In this document: positions 35,312-45,167 of the stretch, piece after piece | Layout: every line of letters begins with the position of its first letter | How positions within the stretch are numbered: the first letter of the stretch is position 1 | Assembly (NCBI RefSeq): GCF_039541915.1 | Contig: NZ_BAABHD010000032.1 | Location: 309,497 to 373,496 of the forward strand | DNA: 64,000 bases | Source: Nibrella saemangeumensis | GTDB lineage: Bacteria > Bacteroidota > Bacteroidia > Cytophagales > Spirosomataceae | Direction: 5' to 3' | Program-made: the position numbers and the translations under genes | Notes under the pieces: model-generated | The model's input: only the letters and a program-made list of their open reading frames with translations | The model's database searches: none | What the model was told of the DNA's origin: nothing

Positions 35312-37012
35312 TTATTTTATCGCCATTGGCTGCGCTGAATCCTTTTCCGGTTGTTGGTCTGACGGTGTGAAAATCAAGTACTGGTTGGTCATCGCCAGGC
35401 TGGCCCTGTCGGGCTCACTGGTGAGGATTCCGATCCGGTAACGTCCCTGCCGGAGATCTTCTTTCGGAATCTGAGCGTAGAACTGCCTGGGGGTATACCG
35501 CGGATGGCTGGCTGTCGGGGCAACGCGGTTCGGTTTGGCCGGCCACGCGGCAAACAGGTACCGATGCTCCAGGCTGGTCAAAAGGATGTAAGCTCCGTTG
35601 TCGGGATTCGCCGGCGTGGGATTAACATGGCCTTCCTGCACAAACACATACTGATCCGGTTCTTCGCGCAGGCTGTCGAGCTGGGTGCTGGCATCGATCG
35701 TCAGCGAAGCCGGGCCCGTTAGCCGGGCAATCCGCTTAACAAACGGGGTGGCTGTAGGGACATAAACGGTCCGGATCGCCCGCTGGTGCCCGGCCGGCGT
35801 CAACTGGAGCCAGTTAAGATACGCTACAATGGTTTGCCGGTGCTGGTACACGATACCGTCCATACTCCAGTAACTGGACAGCAGGCTGAGTACCACCGTA
35901 CTCAGCGTCACCACAATGGCTTCCCACCGGCGGAGTGAAAAAAAGCGCCAGCGGAACACACTGTACAGATAAAGGATACTCACCAGAACGGCCGAGTACA
36001 ACCGGCTCTGGTCCGGCAGCCCGGCGCCCGGCAGACCGGTACCCGGCAGCTCTGTTCCTGCGGGTATGCCGGACAAAAACAGCATGAGCAGAAAGAGCCC
36101 CGACGCCAGGAAAAAGTCATCCCAGAAGGGAAAAGTCTGGCGATTAAAGGCTTTGATCGCCAGCCGGACCAGAAAATAAACAGTACCCAGCACCAGCACG
36201 ATGCCTAACCCGACCAGCAGGCCGGATGGCGTTTCCCGCCCCGGTATCGCTCCGGTCAGATCGGCGAAAAGCCCTGCCGAATGGAAAAAGCTTTCTATCC
36301 GCTCCGGCAGGGGAATAAGCGGCACCGGCGAAAGGGGTGTAGCCGGTTGATCGGAATAGCCGTAAAAACTCAGACAGCCAATGAGCACTACCGACCAGAT
36401 CATGATGGATCGCCAGTGTTGCTGCCGAAACAGAATCAGCAATCCGGCAATGAGAGCCGGCAGGCCGCTGTTGCCGGAAAACAAGGCCAGAACGGCCGGC
36501 ACGAGCGCGATAAAACGCTCCCGATGCCGGTTGCGGGCCAGCAGGTAAAACGTAGCCAGCACAAATGCCATCTGCGAATAGGCCTGCAGAGCAGCCGTCG
36601 ACCACAGCAGCGTTTCGTAACTCTGCAGCGAAAATAGCCAGAAAGGCACCGGTATAAAGTAGGCCAGTGCTAAGCCCGCCCGTCGGAAGGCCGCGTATAG
36701 GAGCGCCAGCAGAACAATCAGAAAAGCGAAGCCCGTAAGGGTCAGGGCGTAATAGCTTAGCGTGCCGTTTAAGGCCAGACAGACCAGAAACACCAGCCGG
36801 GTCCAGAAGATCGGTTGTCCCTCGTGCGAGGTAAACAGTTGCCGGGCTGTGTGCACAGCCGAGTTCTGCTGCCGGAGCTGCAGCAGGTCGTTCTGCAGGG
36901 AATAGTCAGCACGGTAGGGGATGTCTACAGCATAATACACTACGGCCGCACCGACCAGTACCACGGGCAGCATGATCAGCAGAATAACCGGTATGCGTCG
37001 GACAGCTGCCAT
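35312..37012 (-). CDS. Polytopic membrane protein of the polysaccharide locus, copy 2
   Basis: A 566-residue protein with about ten membrane helices and a soluble C-terminal domain of about 170 residues. It shares layout and short blocks with the protein encoded just upstream (for example STAALQAYSQMAFVLATFYL against MAALQNMTIMAWVVGCLYLL, and SGNSGLPALI against SGNGLLIW). I find no catalytic motif; the general form is that of membrane glycosyltransferases of the GT-C kind or of lipid-linked sugar handling. The gap to the upstream gene is 6 bases. Function unknown. Confidence 0.55.
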   Translation of the reverse strand: MAAVRRIPVILLIMLPVVLVGAAVVYYAVDIPYRADYSLQNDLLQLRQQNSAVHTARQLFTSHEGQPIFWTRLVFLVCLALNGTLSYYALTLTGFAFLIVLLALLYAAFRRAGLALAYFIPVPFWLFSLQSYETLLWSTAALQAYSQMAFVLATFYLLARNRHRERFIALVPAVLALFSGNSGLPALIAGLLILFRQQHWRSIMIWSVVLIGCLSFYGYSDQPATPLSPVPLIPLPERIESFFHSAGLFADLTGAIPGRETPSGLLVGLGIVLVLGTVYFLVRLAIKAFNRQTFPFWDDFFLASGLFLLMLFLSGIPAGTELPGTGLPGAGLPDQSRLYSAVLVSILYLYSVFRWRFFSLRRWEAIVVTLSTVVLSLLSSYWSMDGIVYQHRQTIVAYLNWLQLTPAGHQRAIRTVYVPTATPFVKRIARLTGPASLTIDASTQLDSLREEPDQYVFVQEGHVNPTPANPDNGAYILLTSLEHRYLFAAWPAKPNRVAPTASHPRYTPRQFYAQIPKEDLRQGRYRIGILTSEPDRASLAMTNQYLIFTPSDQQPEKDSAQPMAIK

Positions 37013-37018
37013 GGCGGA

Positions 37019-38749
37019 TTACCAATTAGTTTCGATTGGTTTGGTCGTCGGCGGGGTAATCTCCAGGGTGCGGCCGGTCGCATATACCTGACAGGTCCCG
37101 TCTGAATGGCTAGTCACCACGTCCAGCTGATACAAGCCTGGCATGGGCTCCGTATCCGAAAAAACAGCCTGAAAGCCGGGTAAGAAGGCGGGTGCCAGGC
37201 CAGACAGAACCCGCCATGTTGGATTTTGTACCGGACTGGCCGCCATCAGGTACGTACGCTGCGCCGACCGTAACCGGATGTATTGCTCATCGTGCGGGTT
37301 CCGGCTGGCGGGCAGCGTTCTGTTTTGCACGACATACGAGTTGCCGGTGCGGAAGACGCTGTCGATAGGTACCACCGAAGCCGTAGCTGGTTGCAGGATC
37401 TGATCCAGGCACTGTTCATAGAAGGCAGGCTGGTAAATGCCGGCCGGACGTGCTGCCGGCGGGGTGTTGGTCTCGTATGACCAGTTGAACTGACTCGCCA
37501 GAAAATGACGTCGCCAGAAAATAGTTTCGTCGAGATAGCTCAGGTAAGCCGCCCAAGCCAGGACAACGCCAACGACCAGGCCCGCGATACCCACTGTGGG
37601 CCGCCACCGTCCCCGGAGCCGCCCGGCAAGGTAGACATACAGGAGGCCCAGGAGCGTCAGCGAATAGATTTTGTACCGGCTGGTTATGAGCAGTTCGGCC
37701 CCAAAGGCTACCCGCGACCAGGCAACAATTGCACCCGTACCGAGCAGAAAGGCCGCGCCACCACCAAAAAAATAATCGAGGGGAAGGAGAGAACGGCGGA
37801 TCAGTCCCCGGCGCAGCGCTGCCGCAACCAGACCCACAACGAGCAGCGTCAGCAGGCCGCCAAGCAGGATACTCATTACGTATGGTGGGCCCATGGGAAA
37901 CGCTTCCGCAGCGGCTCCGGTAAACGCCAACCACCCCTTCAGCAACTGTACCGGATCAAACCGGGTAGGCGGGTTGCTGACTGATTTCTCGTAGCCGTAG
38001 AAGTACAAGCCGATGCAAAGGGCCGCACCGGCCAGCCAGCCAGCCAGCGCCGGGCGGTTTTTCCGGTGTTCAACGGCCTGAACGGCCAGCACCAGCAGCC
38101 CCACCGGCCAAATCAGCAAGCCGTTGCCGCTGGTCAGCGTGGCCGCTACCGCCAGCCCGAAAGCCGCCAGCCGATGGGGCGTGTACGCCAGCAGGTATAG
38201 GCAGCCAACCACCCAGGCCATGATGGTCATGTTCTGCAGCGCAGCCATGCCCCAGAACATGTTCTCCCAGTGCGACAGGTTTAACAGGATAAACGCTACC
38301 GGCGCTGCATACCACAACGTATTGCCCCGTCGGTCAGGCAGTTCCCGGCGCAGCACCAGCGCAAAGACCAGCAGCAGCCCCAGCAGGCTTAGGTTGCCCA
38401 CCGCCATCAGGTGCGTGAAGTTCAGTTCACCCCATAACTGGTAGTCCAGCCAGCTAATGACCCGGTCGTATACAATGCGGTGCTCGTTATGCTGTTTAAA
38501 AAACTGGTACGTTTTTCCCGTCAGCGTATCTTCTTCCGCCAGTTTTATCAGAAAGGCCCGCAGGGCATGGTCGTCCCATTTCGGAACGTTTACTACGTAG
38601 CGGCTCCACAGCCCGGCGAACGCTACCACCGGCAGGGCCATCAGCAGCCAGCCCATCCACGGCCGCGACAGGAGCGGTACCGTCGCCGGTGTGTCAGCGG
38701 GTGCGCGTCTGCCAACGCTGGGGGATTGGGTATGGAGCGCCTGCTTCAT
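37019..38749 (-). CDS. Polytopic membrane protein of the polysaccharide locus, copy 1
   Basis: A 576-residue protein with about ten membrane helices and a C-terminal soluble domain, paralogous to the following gene. Its N-terminal loop after the first helix contains WDDHALRAFLIKLAEE, an acidic pair in the position where GT-C enzymes carry catalytic acids. Its ATG overlaps the stop of the transketolase C-half gene by 1 base (TAATG), so translation is probably coupled. A GT-C-like role is a guess from topology only. Confidence 0.55.
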   Translation of the reverse strand: MKQALHTQSPSVGRRAPADTPATVPLLSRPWMGWLLMALPVVAFAGLWSRYVVNVPKWDDHALRAFLIKLAEEDTLTGKTYQFFKQHNEHRIVYDRVISWLDYQLWGELNFTHLMAVGNLSLLGLLLVFALVLRRELPDRRGNTLWYAAPVAFILLNLSHWENMFWGMAALQNMTIMAWVVGCLYLLAYTPHRLAAFGLAVAATLTSGNGLLIWPVGLLVLAVQAVEHRKNRPALAGWLAGAALCIGLYFYGYEKSVSNPPTRFDPVQLLKGWLAFTGAAAEAFPMGPPYVMSILLGGLLTLLVVGLVAAALRRGLIRRSLLPLDYFFGGGAAFLLGTGAIVAWSRVAFGAELLITSRYKIYSLTLLGLLYVYLAGRLRGRWRPTVGIAGLVVGVVLAWAAYLSYLDETIFWRRHFLASQFNWSYETNTPPAARPAGIYQPAFYEQCLDQILQPATASVVPIDSVFRTGNSYVVQNRTLPASRNPHDEQYIRLRSAQRTYLMAASPVQNPTWRVLSGLAPAFLPGFQAVFSDTEPMPGLYQLDVVTSHSDGTCQVYATGRTLEITPPTTKPIETNW

Positions 38750-39660
38750 TATGCCGTGACGAGCGTGGCTAACTGCCGGGCAATATTGTCCGGATCAAGG
38801 CCCGAGAGTTGCTGGTGGTACTTCTGGTCGCCGTAGAGGCCGTTGGGATACCCCTGGGCCGACAGACTCACAAACTGCGTGGGGACAATACCGTTTTGCA
38901 GCAGTTGCACCGACAGTTGCTGCGCCAGACCACCAATGGATACGTGCTCTTCGACCACCAGCATAGGCCGGCCGTTCCAGCGCCGGGCCAGCCCGGCAGG
39001 TAACTCCAGCGGGAGATTGGTAGCTGTGTACACATCGAACCGCTCGGTGAGGTTTTCGGCTTCGAGTGCTTTCAATACGTTGGCGGCCACCGGTCCCAGC
39101 GCCACAATGGTTCCTTCGGCCTTGTCGCTGCGGACCACGTGCCGGAAAGAGCCGATGGCTTCGGTACCCTCGGGGGTTTTAGGACCGGCACCCAGACGCA
39201 GATACGTTGGACGGGCTTCGGTCACAATCGCGTCGAGCATCGGATCGATCTCATCGGCGAAGGCGGGGATGTATGTTTTTACGTTCTGAAGACTGCTCAG
39301 GCAGGCCAGATCCTCGATGGCGTGGTGGGTGGAGCCCATGATACCGTAGCCGTAGCCCCCGCCGTTGCCCACCAGAAATACCGGCATCCGGTGCAGGCAG
39401 ACATCGTTGCGGAACTGCTCCAGACACCGGTACACGGCAAAGGGGGCAATGCTATAAACAAATACTTTAAATCCCTTGTAGGCCATACCGGCGGCTACCC
39501 CGACCATGTTCTGCTCGGCTACGCCCGCGTTGATGAACCGCGGTCCCATGGTGTCGACCAGGTTTTCCAGGGCATTATAGCCCAGGTCGCCGGTGATAAA
39601 CACAATCCGGTCGTCTTCCCGCGCCAGCCGCTCGATACCCGCCGAAAATTCCTTTCTCAT
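38749..39660 (-). CDS. Transketolase-like C-terminal half
   Basis: A 303-residue protein. It has the pyrimidine-binding domain with the catalytic Glu in NAGVAEQNMVGVAAGMA and the C-terminal domain with LPLELPAGLARRW. Split transketolases need a partner carrying the diphosphate-binding half, and that partner is encoded 2.7 kb upstream in the same run of genes. Such pairs often serve special sugar pathways rather than central metabolism. ATG overlaps the upstream methyltransferase stop by 4 bases. The exact product is unknown. Confidence 0.83.
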   Translation of the reverse strand: MRKEFSAGIERLAREDDRIVFITGDLGYNALENLVDTMGPRFINAGVAEQNMVGVAAGMAYKGFKVFVYSIAPFAVYRCLEQFRNDVCLHRMPVFLVGNGGGYGYGIMGSTHHAIEDLACLSSLQNVKTYIPAFADEIDPMLDAIVTEARPTYLRLGAGPKTPEGTEAIGSFRHVVRSDKAEGTIVALGPVAANVLKALEAENLTERFDVYTATNLPLELPAGLARRWNGRPMLVVEEHVSIGGLAQQLSVQLLQNGIVPTQFVSLSAQGYPNGLYGDQKYHQQLSGLDPDNIARQLATLVTA

Positions 39661-40388
39661 TTCCGTTTACGACAACTGATAATAAACTGGGCCGAAAAGA
39701 TATGCTTCACGACCGGTACCTTTTCCAGGAACGGCTGGAAGAAATAAATGATCTTTGCCGGCGTGGTCGGGAAGAAGAAGGGCACGTAACCGACATAGCT
39801 GAACTCAACCACCTCGCCACCGGCGTTCCGGATCCACTTCTTCAGCGTGGTCGACAGAAACGACTGCTCTTCGTGCTCGATATGGTATTTAGATGTTTTT
39901 TCGATCACCTTCAGAATGGGGTTATTGCCGTTCGGCTCCATGATGATGATGTTATCGCTCAGCTTAAACGCGTTACGAATGGCTTTCTCCTGATCGGTCA
40001 GGTGGTGGAGCACCCCCCGAATCACGGCCACATCGTATTTTTTGGCCGGAACCGCCAGGGTGTCGTCCAGAATGTTACTGACGGTAAATTTGACGTCGGG
40101 GTATTTCTCCGAAGCCGCCTGAACCGCCTTGGCTGCCGGATCGAAGCCTTCGACGCTCAGGTGAGGGAAGTTCTGTTTGATCTCATTGGTGTAGGCACCA
40201 TCGCCACAGCCGATGTCCAGCAGCGTTTTGTATTCCGGTTTGATGTGCTTGTAAATAGCGTCCGAAATACGTTTGTTGGCTACGTACGAGGAAAAAGATG
40301 CATTGGTGGTGTACAGAAAGCCGCCGTTTTCCCGGACGTTCTGGTTAAACACCGACACATTTTGTTTGACTTCTGCCTTTGATTCCAT
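39657..40388 (-). CDS. SAM-dependent methyltransferase (class I)
   Basis: A 243-residue protein with motif I LLDIGCGDGAYT at about 56-67, followed by VEGFDPAAKAVQAA and motif IV-like DVAVIRGVLHHLTDQEKA. It is a typical small-molecule or sugar methyltransferase. The gene lies between the epimerase/GT fusion and the transketolase C-half, all in one transcript, so a methylated sugar product is plausible. The substrate is not determined by the sequence. Confidence 0.8.
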   Translation of the reverse strand: MESKAEVKQNVSVFNQNVRENGGFLYTTNASFSSYVANKRISDAIYKHIKPEYKTLLDIGCGDGAYTNEIKQNFPHLSVEGFDPAAKAVQAASEKYPDVKFTVSNILDDTLAVPAKKYDVAVIRGVLHHLTDQEKAIRNAFKLSDNIIIMEPNGNNPILKVIEKTSKYHIEHEEQSFLSTTLKKWIRNAGGEVVEFSYVGYVPFFFPTTPAKIIYFFQPFLEKVPVVKHIFSAQFIISCRKRK

Positions 40389-40414
40389 ATCTGTTCGATT
40401 GGGTGTTAACTTGA

Positions 40415-42418
40415 TTAACGCTTCCGCTGCGACAGCAGGGCGGAAATCTTATCTGATGTATTATAAATGCGGTCTCCGATCCGTACCATTGTTCGAATAT
40501 ACTTCGGCCGCTTCTTCGTTTCTTCAAAAATCTTACTGACGTACTCGCCCAGAAAGGAGATGCCCAGCAGATTGATTCCTCCAAAGAACATGATCAGGAC
40601 AATAATGGTGGATGTTCCGTACGGGGTGTTCGGGTCAAAATTGATCAGCCTGGCTACTATCTGCCAGATGATGCCCAGGACCGACAAGCAGGTCAGGATA
40701 AAGCCGGCGTATGACATGGCTTCGAGCGGAGCGAAGCTGAACGAGAAAATCGCTTTTTTCGCCCACCAGATGTTTTTGGTCCAGTTGTTGGTCGATACCC
40801 CGAACATCCGCTCCGGTCTGACGTAGTTGACCCCGGTTTGTCGAAAACCAACCCAGGCCCGCAACCCCCGCAGAAACTGCTCGGTTTCGGGCAGACTGAC
40901 CAGCTCTTTGACCACTTTGCGGTCGATCATCGAGAAATCGCCGGCATCGACCGGAATGTTGACGTACGACATGCGCCGGAAGAGCCGGTAAAATGTCTTG
41001 TAGAAGAAGTGGACGTGAGGGGCCATTTCCCGTTGTACCCGTACTCCGTATACGACCTCGTACCCCTCCATCCATTTCTTATAAAAGTCCGGAATGACCT
41101 CCGGCGGGTCCTGCAGATCACCATCCATAAGCACCACGGCGTCGCCGGTGGCAATTTCCATCCCGCTCAGAAAGGCCGATTGTGACCCAAAGTTGCGGGA
41201 GTGCTTGATAGCAATCACATTGGGGTCTTTGGCGCAGATACCTTCCAGTACCTCGTCGGTATTGTCGGGTGAGTTGTCGTTAACGAAGATGATCTCGTAC
41301 CGGACCTTCATTTCATTGAAGGTCTTCACCAGCCGCTCATACATGTACGGAATTGCCTGGGCATCTTTGTAACAGGCGATGATGGGCGATATAACGGCGT
41401 TGAGCGATGGGTTTTTGAAGGCCGGAATGACTTTGCTTTCGTAATCGTGTCGGGCCTGCCAGTCGGCGGTCAGGCGCAGGCCTTCCTGTAGTGGGGTGCG
41501 GGCCTTCCAGCCCAGATCGGCTTCGGCGGCCGAGGGGTCGCCGTACCAGTCGCTGAGGTCCCAGTTGCGATTGGTCATGCTGCCCCACTGGGGCGTCTTT
41601 GGAATCTGGAATCCGGCCACGGTGAGGTCGACCAGTTCCCGCATGGTGGTTTTCTGACCTGTGGCGATGTTGTAGGACCGGCCCCGGTTGGCAGGACCTA
41701 CGTTCAGGGCAGCATCCACAAAGGCTTCTACGCAGTCGTCGATATACACAAAGTCGCGGCTAATATCGGGCGACACCAGCGGGGGGAAGTCCCCTTTCCG
41801 GGCTTCTTCAACCAGGCGGGGTATAAGCCGGTCGGGCTCTTCCCAGCCGCCATAGATGGAATACAGCCGAAGGTTCAGGGTGTTCAGGTGCTGGAGCCGG
41901 GCGTAGTACTCCAGCACATAAGCGGCCGACACTTTGGAGACGGAATAATGGCTGTTGGGTTCAACCCGGTCGGTTTCTTTGGGGGCGGTACAGTTAAAGC
42001 CGTACTCCGAACTGCTGCCGGCATGGATATAGACCATGTCTGGGGTGCAGTTTTCGAGGATGTTAACGGTGCCCAGAACGTTGGTTTCGTAGATCAGATT
42101 AACATTCTTCTGCTTGCTGTACGCGCCATAGGCCGCCAGATTGAAGATCGTACGGGGCTTGTATTTGTCGAACACCTCCCGCACCGAGTTATCAGACAGA
42201 ATGTCGCAATGAACAATGTTTTCGGGCGGAACATTCAGTAATTTCAACCGCCAGGCTTTGGTGGCGTCGTGCGTTACCGCATAGACGTCTTTACCCGGAC
42301 GGGCCTGGAAGAGATCATTGAACAGGTTGGCACCGATGAAACCACTGGCACCAAAAACAAACACAGGACCGTTAAGCCGGCGGATTTTATCGTTATACGG
42401 GTGAGTTTTCAGTTGCAT
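40415..42418 (-). CDS. Fusion of a nucleotide-sugar epimerase/dehydratase and a family 2 glycosyltransferase
   Basis: A 667-residue two-part enzyme. Residues 1-320 are a short-chain NAD(P)-dependent epimerase: GASGFIGA with the Gly motif at 23-29 and the catalytic pair Tyr158-x3-Lys162 in HYSVSK. Residues about 345-560 are a GT2 module (PIIACYKDAQAIPYMYERL, FVNDNSPDNTDEVLE, DGDLQDPP), and two membrane helices at about 575-645 anchor it, as in polyprenyl-phosphate glycosyltransferases. The frame is continuous without a stop between modules, so this is a true fusion in this sequence. Making the sugar and transferring it in one polypeptide would favour direct hand-over. It overlaps the transketolase N-half gene by 26 bases. 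Confidence 0.82.
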   Translation of the reverse strand: MQLKTHPYNDKIRRLNGPVFVFGASGFIGANLFNDLFQARPGKDVYAVTHDATKAWRLKLLNVPPENIVHCDILSDNSVREVFDKYKPRTIFNLAAYGAYSKQKNVNLIYETNVLGTVNILENCTPDMVYIHAGSSSEYGFNCTAPKETDRVEPNSHYSVSKVSAAYVLEYYARLQHLNTLNLRLYSIYGGWEEPDRLIPRLVEEARKGDFPPLVSPDISRDFVYIDDCVEAFVDAALNVGPANRGRSYNIATGQKTTMRELVDLTVAGFQIPKTPQWGSMTNRNWDLSDWYGDPSAAEADLGWKARTPLQEGLRLTADWQARHDYESKVIPAFKNPSLNAVISPIIACYKDAQAIPYMYERLVKTFNEMKVRYEIIFVNDNSPDNTDEVLEGICAKDPNVIAIKHSRNFGSQSAFLSGMEIATGDAVVLMDGDLQDPPEVIPDFYKKWMEGYEVVYGVRVQREMAPHVHFFYKTFYRLFRRMSYVNIPVDAGDFSMIDRKVVKELVSLPETEQFLRGLRAWVGFRQTGVNYVRPERMFGVSTNNWTKNIWWAKKAIFSFSFAPLEAMSYAGFILTCLSVLGIIWQIVARLINFDPNTPYGTSTIIVLIMFFGGINLLGISFLGEYVSKIFEETKKRPKYIRTMVRIGDRIYNTSDKISALLSQRKR

Positions 42419-43241
42419 TCGAACGGGTGGTGGTTAGATAGCGGTCGGCTACTTCGGCGCAGGCTTGCTGGTACTGCGCCGGTGTCATGGGCAGATAATG
42501 CCATTCCAGTTTATCTTCCATGTACGACACGCCTTTGCCCTTGATCGTATGGGCAATAATAGCTTTGGGGCGGCCATCGGGATTGGCCGTCAGCAGGTCA
42601 ATGGCCTGAAGAAGGGCGTCTACGTTATGCCCGTCCACCTCGATGGTGTCGAAGCCGATGGCCTGCCATTTTTCGGCCGCAGCCGTATCGCCCAAAACGT
42701 CGCCGGTGTGCCCGAAGCCTTGCAGCCCGTTTCTGTCGATCAGCATAATCAGGTTGTCCAGTTTACGCTGCAGGGCAAAATGAGCGGCCTCCCAGGTAGT
42801 GCCTTCGTTGGTTTCGCCGTCGGATAATAACACAAAAACGCGGCTATCCTGGCCGAGTAACCGGCTGGCGTGGGCAATACCGGCGGCAATCGGCAAGCCG
42901 TGCCCCAGTGAACCGGTAGCAAAGGGAATGCCCGCGTGGTGATTGGGAGCCGGGTGAGCGGGGAGCGTCGTACCGTTTTTGTAGTAGGTCTCCAGCTCCT
43001 CATCGGGAATTTCTCCGGTATGATTCAGACAGACGTACAGAGCGGCAGCCGCGTGGCCCTTAGAGAGAATGAATGTATCCTGGTCCCGCTTCCGGCCAAT
43101 CAGCGTGGCGATCATCAGGTCGATGCAACTCAGTGAGCAGCCGATATGACCGGCGTTTGCCTGGTTGTACAGGCCGAGAACCTTCAGACGCAGTTGGCCG
43201 CTAAGCGCCCTGGCGTTATCTGCTTTGCTTATATCAGTCAC
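42393..43241 (-). CDS. Transketolase-like N-terminal half
   Basis: About 282 residues from the GTG at 43241, which follows the upstream stop by 4 bases. A TTG at 43277 would add 12 residues and overlap the GT39-like gene by 32 bases. The thiamine-diphosphate-binding parts are clear: LSKGHAAAALYV, GSLGHGLPIAAGIA, and the metal motif in LLSDGETNEGTTWEA. The C-half partner lies downstream behind two other genes. The gene's 3' end overlaps the fusion gene by 26 bases, so these are tightly packed. Start site is uncertain. Confidence 0.78.
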   Translation of the reverse strand: MTDISKADNARALSGQLRLKVLGLYNQANAGHIGCSLSCIDLMIATLIGRKRDQDTFILSKGHAAAALYVCLNHTGEIPDEELETYYKNGTTLPAHPAPNHHAGIPFATGSLGHGLPIAAGIAHASRLLGQDSRVFVLLSDGETNEGTTWEAAHFALQRKLDNLIMLIDRNGLQGFGHTGDVLGDTAAAEKWQAIGFDTIEVDGHNVDALLQAIDLLTANPDGRPKAIIAHTIKGKGVSYMEDKLEWHYLPMTPAQYQQACAEVADRYLTTTRSNATENSPV

Positions 43242-43245
43242 TGCC

Positions 43246-45057
43246 TTAATAGCGATAAGTTGTTCCTTCAAAATCAAAAATGGTGATCTTCTGCCCGGTG
43301 CGGCCTTTGACCAGAATGATCCGGTCAGACTGTGTTGTGTCCATCCGCTGGATATAGTCGGCTTCTTTCGGCAGGTACAGGTTCGTCAGCTGAGCGTCCT
43401 GAATCGAAAACGGCCAGAAGGTCTTCTCAATCTCATCTCTGGCGTATAACCGGATGGATGGATACAGCACTGTATCGCCCGGAGCATAGGCCTCGCGGAT
43501 GCGCTGGGCCGACAAATAGTGCGGATTAGGCGTTCTCGGCTTTGCAAAATAAGTGTATTTCGGATCACGGTCGCTGTAAATAGTATGCAGCAGGCTCCCG
43601 ATCAGGTAAGCCTGAACCAGCAGTACAAGGCTCAGCACAACTTTAAAGGCGTTTGGTAATCGGTATACCTGATACAGAATCATGGATACCAGAATGACCG
43701 TATACGGAAACGAAAAGCCGGAGTAGCGTTGGGTAATGCCGTAGGTGTGCCCGTTCCGGAACGACATCAGCAGGAGAAAAAGCGTAGGCACCACAGCCAG
43801 CAGAAGCAGGAACACCAGCAACGAGCGCTGCTCTGGCCTGACCGACTGCCGGATGTACACCACTAGCAGGTAGCAAAACGTAGGGATGGCCACAATGACC
43901 ACATGATTCGGCCGGGGGGCAATATAAAAGGGTAAGCCCGCTACCATCAGGGCCGTGAACGCCCCCAGAACCCACCAGGGGAGATGACGACGGGTATAGT
44001 ACCGGCTGAACAGCCCCAGGGCACCCAGCCCCAGCACCAGCGACACCAGGATATTTCTGTACCCGACCGCTTTGTGAAAGAGACTGTTGGTCAGGATAAA
44101 CAGGTCGCTCCAGATGGGCATCGATCGTTCCGCAACGTTGAACAGGGTTGCCGGCAGCACAAGGCCAAAGCCGCTGTTATACGGGTTGGTCAGCGCAATA
44201 TTCCGGTAAAACTTCGCCTGATACGCCAGCGTCTGGAACGTATACGAGCCGCCCCCGAAAATAAACCATAACGAAACCAGCCCCAGGCCGGCCAGAGCCG
44301 TCAGCGCAAACGCAAGCCACAGTTTCGGTTTCCGGACGTAAAGCAGAAAATACAGGCCGTGGCTTAAAAAGACGGTCAGCGTCAGGTAGTGCGACAGCAG
44401 GCAAAGCACAAAGGTGATCCCATAGGCGATCAGCAGCCGGGTGGGACTTTTCCGGTTTTTGTCTTTCTCCAGAATCAGCAGAAACAGGTGTGTAGCCAGC
44501 AGCGTCAGAAAGAAGCTCATGGAGTAATTACGGGCCATGTGGCTATACGCAATAAAAAAGGGCTCCACAGCCGCCAGAAAGGCGCTCATCAGGGCCAGCG
44601 TTTCCGACCGCAGATGGTGGCGGACAAACAGGTACACCAGGCCGGCGATCAGCGTGCTGAACAGCACAGATGGGAACCGGACCGAGAAATCGGTAATGCC
44701 AAAAAGCTTGATCCAGGTCCACAGCACGGCATAATAGGCGGGGCTGTTGCCGATGTCATTCCGGATGTTAGCTTCAATAAAGTCCGAAAACATTTTAGGT
44801 TTCCAGAACTCCCGGGGGGTAAAGTAGGTCTTTCCGGGGGTAAAAAAGACATCGTGCTGATTGGAGCCTTCCATGACGATACCCTGCGAAATGACCATCG
44901 TGTATTTTTCGTCCAGATAAAGCCCATACGCTCCGGATTTATACAGCCGCAGGCCAAAGGCCAGAAGCAGGATCAAGAGGATGAGTAAGCCCGACCGGTT
45001 GGAAATCGCCATTGGCTTGTTTAATTCGGCTTGCAATGGTGTAGATTGTGTAAGCAT
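43246..45057 (-). CDS. GT39/ArnT-like membrane glycosyltransferase
   Basis: A 603-residue polytopic protein with about eleven membrane helices. The first periplasmic loop carries LYLDEKYTMVISQG, with the acidic residues expected in the GT-C fold. Next follows GNSPAYYAVLWTWIKLFG, and ALMSAFLAAVEPFFIAYSH is also typical for GT39/PMT-like enzymes, which transfer sugar from a lipid carrier in the periplasm. It opens the polysaccharide run; a perfect -7 element lies 111 bases upstream. Acceptor and donor unknown. Confidence 0.75.
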   Translation of the reverse strand: MLTQSTPLQAELNKPMAISNRSGLLILLILLLAFGLRLYKSGAYGLYLDEKYTMVISQGIVMEGSNQHDVFFTPGKTYFTPREFWKPKMFSDFIEANIRNDIGNSPAYYAVLWTWIKLFGITDFSVRFPSVLFSTLIAGLVYLFVRHHLRSETLALMSAFLAAVEPFFIAYSHMARNYSMSFFLTLLATHLFLLILEKDKNRKSPTRLLIAYGITFVLCLLSHYLTLTVFLSHGLYFLLYVRKPKLWLAFALTALAGLGLVSLWFIFGGGSYTFQTLAYQAKFYRNIALTNPYNSGFGLVLPATLFNVAERSMPIWSDLFILTNSLFHKAVGYRNILVSLVLGLGALGLFSRYYTRRHLPWWVLGAFTALMVAGLPFYIAPRPNHVVIVAIPTFCYLLVVYIRQSVRPEQRSLLVFLLLLAVVPTLFLLLMSFRNGHTYGITQRYSGFSFPYTVILVSMILYQVYRLPNAFKVVLSLVLLVQAYLIGSLLHTIYSDRDPKYTYFAKPRTPNPHYLSAQRIREAYAPGDTVLYPSIRLYARDEIEKTFWPFSIQDAQLTNLYLPKEADYIQRMDTTQSDRIILVKGRTGQKITIFDFEGTTYRY

Positions 45058-45167
45058 TCGTTACGTCTCGTTAATACGAAAATCCGGGGCGTATGAGCAG
45101 ATCAGGCCCGGATTAGTTTGTAAGCTGTCGAGGGTAAGGATGGAATACTGCTATAGTACCTGACGGG

